DNA of 64,000 nt from Gossypium raimondii (taxonomy: Eukaryota; Streptophyta; Magnoliopsida; Malvales; Malvaceae): positions 57,913,371 through 57,977,370 of the forward strand of contig NC_068567.1 in NCBI RefSeq assembly GCF_025698545.1, in the 5' to 3' direction. The translations under genes were made by a program, and so were the position numbers. Each line of letters begins with the position of its first letter. The first letter of the stretch is position 1. The notes below the pieces were generated by a model, which had not been told where the DNA came from, did not search any database, and worked only from the letters and a program-made list of their open reading frames with translations. Below, in pieces: positions 49,715 to 64,000 of this stretch.

Positions 49715-50856
49715 ATGTTTAATTTCAGACGGTGTTAATGGGTATATTCTTAAATGTCATATGTTGCTGGCATGCGGTGAAAGTTCAAAGTATTGTAGTA
49801 TTTTTGAACTTGGCCTTAATTCATCATTGAATTCGAGCAGCTTGTGACTACGAATATTTCGTTTCGTTTTTCAGTTAAAAAGTAGAAATTGTTGCAATTA
49901 TTATTTGTACAAAAACAATTTTAGTAGATAGTTCATAGTTGAGATGGGGCCAAACCTCCTGACCATCAACATGTAAATGATGTAATATCTCGTTCGAGGT
50001 AACTGGGATTATTGGCGTAAAACGTGAATGTGTACTGTAGTGAAGCCCATGCAAAACATGAGGTCCAGGCCACGAGTTTCGTCAGCGTCGACCCTTTCTG
50101 TTGGCATACATGGTTTGTGAAACCTGGTAAAAAACAACAGCTACAAGTTCCTCCTAAAAATTCTGGATTTAATTTAGTTGGTTAATACAATTATTTAAAA
50201 AGGTAACATTTAATAAATTTAAACTTTGTTATAGGAATTTTGACCTTTGAAATCGTCGATCCTTGAACAAGTTTGTATTGTATATGGAGTGTTTATGTAC
50301 AGTTTTATCTTCGAGTTTTGTATCCCTACTTTATTAAGACCTCAAGCAAGTTCATAGGATAACTTCGCGGAGAGTTCGAGATGGTGATAGTCTCTTAACT
50401 CTATTGAGAGCCCGAACAAGCTTATATAGTAACTCTACTATGAGCTCAGAGAGATGATGAGTTCACAAAGTATCAGTGATTAGATTTCGTGGTACTAAAT
50501 TATTTATCAATATCATATAAGGGCATAAAGTCAAATTTCAATAAAAGCAAAATTTAATTTTTCTTTTATGCATGAAGACGCGCTCTTATTTTATAAACTT
50601 ATGATTTTTTCGATGTTAAATTTAAGAAATAAATAGATTTGATTGTTCATCTTTTTAATTATCCTATAAATTCACTCGAATTCTTTAGAAAAAAGTAAAA
50701 TGTAATGCAATATCCAATTAAAATAATATTCACTCGAGCAAAAAGATTTCGTTTCCTTTTACTGTTAAAACAATTTAATCCAATATCCAATTAAAAAAAT
50801 TAAAATATCAGAAGCTTGCGCGTGTGGATAAAATATTAGTTAGCTTTAGAATATGA
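49715..50856. other. Intergenic region before AlaRS
   Basis: Holds the 3' UTR of DUF604 copy 2 and the AlaRS promoter. Around 50320-50460 there are repeated GAGTTC/GAGCCC words, but no terminal structure. No gene seen. Confidence 0.5.
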
Positions 50857-61874
<11,018 letters not shown>

Positions 61875-62329
61875 AAAAAATTTCTGCAACTTTCGTCTCT
61901 GACATGGAAGAAGCATTGATGCTACTAAATTTCATCGATACATTAAAGTGAAATAGAAAACATTTAGTTTGTGTGGAAATGCTGCAATTGCCGAAGAAAA
62001 ATCTATCACTGTAATATACTATATTTTTCACTTACGAACGTGTTTCGGCATATAGAAGAAAAATTATGCTATTGATACCCTTCGAACATCTCCACGCTTC
62101 TTTATTTAGCAGTGAAAATGGATTATAAGAATTAACTACTTTGTTTTTTATTTGATTATTGGCGTGTTTAATTATTTTAATCAATTATTAACTATTTTTA
62201 TTTTATGTAATATGAAATAATCAACATATTTTGTAGATCTTAGTTACATCAATTTTCTCATTTCTAACAAAAGGTGTATTATATTATTTGTCGTAATTTA
62301 GTAACAATAAGATAATCTCATGATTTATT
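61875..62329. other. AlaRS 3' UTR and intergenic DNA
   Basis: Probably the AlaRS 3' UTR for the first ~250 bases, then AT-rich DNA. No gene seen. Confidence 0.5.
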
Positions 62330-63011
62330 TTAGTCACTTATGTTTGAAATGTTACGTTTAATCATTTATATTAATGTATTGTAACATTTTAATCATTGAG
62401 TCGTTAATTGTAGTTAATGGTGTAATGATAAATTAATGCGGTATGTTAAATTATTAATTCAAACAAAAATTTTAAGTTAAATTATATAATTGGTATTCAT
62501 ATTTTCTTGAGCAATTTATTTCTTCTTTTGTATGTTCTTTTAACTTTTTTTCTTCTTTATTTTCCATTCTCTTTGCTTCTTCCTCTCTTTGATTGATTTT
62601 CTCAATTTAAATTGTTCCAAAAGTAAAAGTATAGGAACTAGTTTTAACAAATAGAAAGCATAGAAAAACTACTTAAAAAACATAGAGAATGAAGGAAAAC
62701 AGAGGAGAATGAAAAGATAATGGAAAATAAAGAAGAAGAAGAAAAAAGAAAGTCCAAAGAACATAAAAGAAAAAAAATAGTTCAAACTGAAAAAAATATA
62801 GGGACTAATTGTATAATTGAACCTAAAATTTTCATTTGAAATAATGATCTAACGTGCCACATCAGTTTATCGTTACACCTTCAACGACAATTAACGCTCA
62901 GTGACTAAAATATTGCAATACGATAACATAAGTGACTAAAACGTAACATTTCAAACATAAATGACTAAAATGTAACCTGAGACAAATAAAAGTGACTTTT
63001 TTGTAGTTAGC
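62330..63011. mobile_element. Foldback MITE related to the 15568-18554 element
   Basis: The left arm (TTTAGTCACTTATGTTTGAAATGTTACG from about 62331, shown in part) and the right arm (AGTGACTAAAACGTAACATT near 62931) are inverted copies. The right end GACTTTTTTGTAGTTAGCCC (to about 63011) matches the terminus of the MITE at 15568. The left end lacks the terminal GGGTAAACTAC, so this copy is truncated. The centre is a second inverted repeat: GTTAAATTATATAATTGG near 62473 against CTAATTGTATAATTGAAC near 62805. Confidence 0.75.
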
Positions 63012-63843
63012 CCATAAAATAATAGTATAAATTATAACAAGTGGATATAATAAAATATTAAAAAAATAATATTTCGCTGTGAAGATAAAATTACGTAAGT
63101 GTTAAAAAGATGGGTGAAGATAGTTGTATCATATCCAAGTGTTTAGTTGTAGAAAATTGTAAAATCTATTTTGTGTTTGCTAAAGATTAAAAATAAGCGT
63201 AATTTATAGTTTCATATTTATTTCATTGTTTTCAAGACGATTAACAACAGTAATATATTTATAAACTTTAAAAATAGTTTAGTATAATATAATTAATGTT
63301 AATAATTTTTTACACAATAAAATCACAATTAAAAATATATATATAATTCAAAATAGTTCTAACCTGATTCTTCTTTTGCAGAAAGATAAACAAGAAAAGA
63401 AAAGGATCATTCTACTTAATATTATGAACTAATGTTTGTGGGGAAAATTAAGTTTACATTAAAAACCATATCATTAATTAAAATAAAATCATTATCCAAT
63501 TTACTTTTCAAACTGGTAATAGCATCACATAAATATCTAAAATCAACATAAACTCATATATACTGATCCAACAAATAGACTACTTAATATACTAATATTT
63601 AACTTATGCAGCATATCTAATGCTAGTTTCCTAGCGAAATTTCTTAGCAAAACCGCATTACACATCAACCACCTACGGAAAAACAACTTTTTAAAAGATA
63701 ACACAAATGTTAGTTCATTTACTTGAAATTTTAGGTACTTAACTTCCCTTCAATAATAATCCTCTCACCCACATCTCTTTTTGTTAAGAACACGAGCATA
63801 TTAATTGGATTACTAGGGATCTTCCTTGTAGCAACAATTTTTT
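63012..63843. other. AT-rich intergenic DNA
   Basis: No gene, repeat boundary or regulatory site I can support. Confidence 0.5.
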
Positions 63844-63959
63844 CTTGCTTAGGACAATCCTGTAATTTTCATCAATTCATCCCAAAGTTGCATAGACCTC
63901 TGAGTGATCAAATGCTCCGGCCCTGAGCTCTTTGTTAATTCTTTTGTAGCCTCAACCAC
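63844..63959 (-). other. Possible coding remnant next to an LTR
   Basis: On the minus strand an open stretch reads VEATKELTKSSGPEHLITQR and then SMQLWDELMKITGLS before a stop. It is abruptly joined to an LTR end at 63960. Its composition looks protein-like, but I do not recognise the family, and the upstream part would lie beyond the LTR outside the window. It could be a retroelement or a host exon. Confidence 0.25.
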
Positions 63960-64000
63960 TGTAACACCCCTAACCCAAATCTGTCGCCGGAACAGGGTTA
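63960..64000 (-). mobile_element. LTR end, cut by the window edge
   Basis: TGTAACACCCCTAACCC followed by GTCGCCGGAACAGGGTTA is the reverse complement, with few changes, of the 3' end of the LTR at 15758-18287 (CCGGCGATGG...GGGTTAGGGGTGTTACA). It is therefore the 3' terminus of a minus-strand LTR that continues past the window. Confidence 0.8.

Overview
This is a plant nuclear genome window. The coding genes have many short GT-AG introns, the intergenic DNA is AT-rich, and the intergenic space is packed with nested transposable elements. The LTR-type repeats, with TGTAACACCCC / GGTGTTACA ends and clustered CACACGG...CCGTGT motifs, together with the gene set, suggest a eudicot of the cotton type (Gossypium or another Malvaceae). 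That genus call is inference from remembered repeat character, not a search.

Layout. 1-10.4 kb is repeat territory: AT-rich DNA, a degenerate LTR-like block, and a solo-LTR-like element (2.73 kb, TSD ATTAA) sitting between the arms of a large inverted-repeat element. At 10.4-11.2 kb is a two-exon P/U-type cyclin closest to CYCU1-1/CYCP2;1 (+). 11.2-23 kb is again repeats: an LTR fragment, a dead LINE (reverse transcriptase remnants, minus strand), a 452-bp MULE-like MITE split by a solo LTR, and another solo LTR with TSD AATTA. At 23.2-26.2 kb is PEX22 (8 exons, +). At 27.8-33.6 kb is a 5.8-kb PIF/Harbinger DNA transposon (TSD TAA) with an intact Myb/SANT-like ORF1 and a broken DDE transposase that also carries a 562-bp hAT-type insertion.

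From 33.8 kb on the window is gene-dense: an RTM2-like HSP20-domain membrane protein (minus), an 11-exon CCCH zinc-finger/coiled-coil protein (minus), two tandem DUF604 (Fringe-like) glycosyltransferase genes (+), and a 23-exon alanyl-tRNA synthetase (+) with two in-frame start codons that fit organelle and cytosolic forms. A foldback MITE and the first bases of another LTR close the window.

All multi-exon models were joined by hand. For CYCU1-1, PEX22, RTM2-like, CCCH, both DUF604 genes and AlaRS, every junction has GT-AG ends, the joined length is a multiple of three, and the frame stays open. The genes do not form one pathway. They look like a conserved eudicot gene neighbourhood (CYCP2;1, PEX22 and a CCCH gene also lie near each other on Arabidopsis chromosome 3, from memory) spread apart by transposons. 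I found no tRNA, rRNA, CRISPR or viral coding sequence, and no convincing new biological system. The most interesting items are the Harbinger element with its repairable-looking lesions, the recurring intron-like module in the LTRs, the frame-preserving 108-nt intron in the second DUF604 gene, and the altered exon 17 junction of AlaRS.
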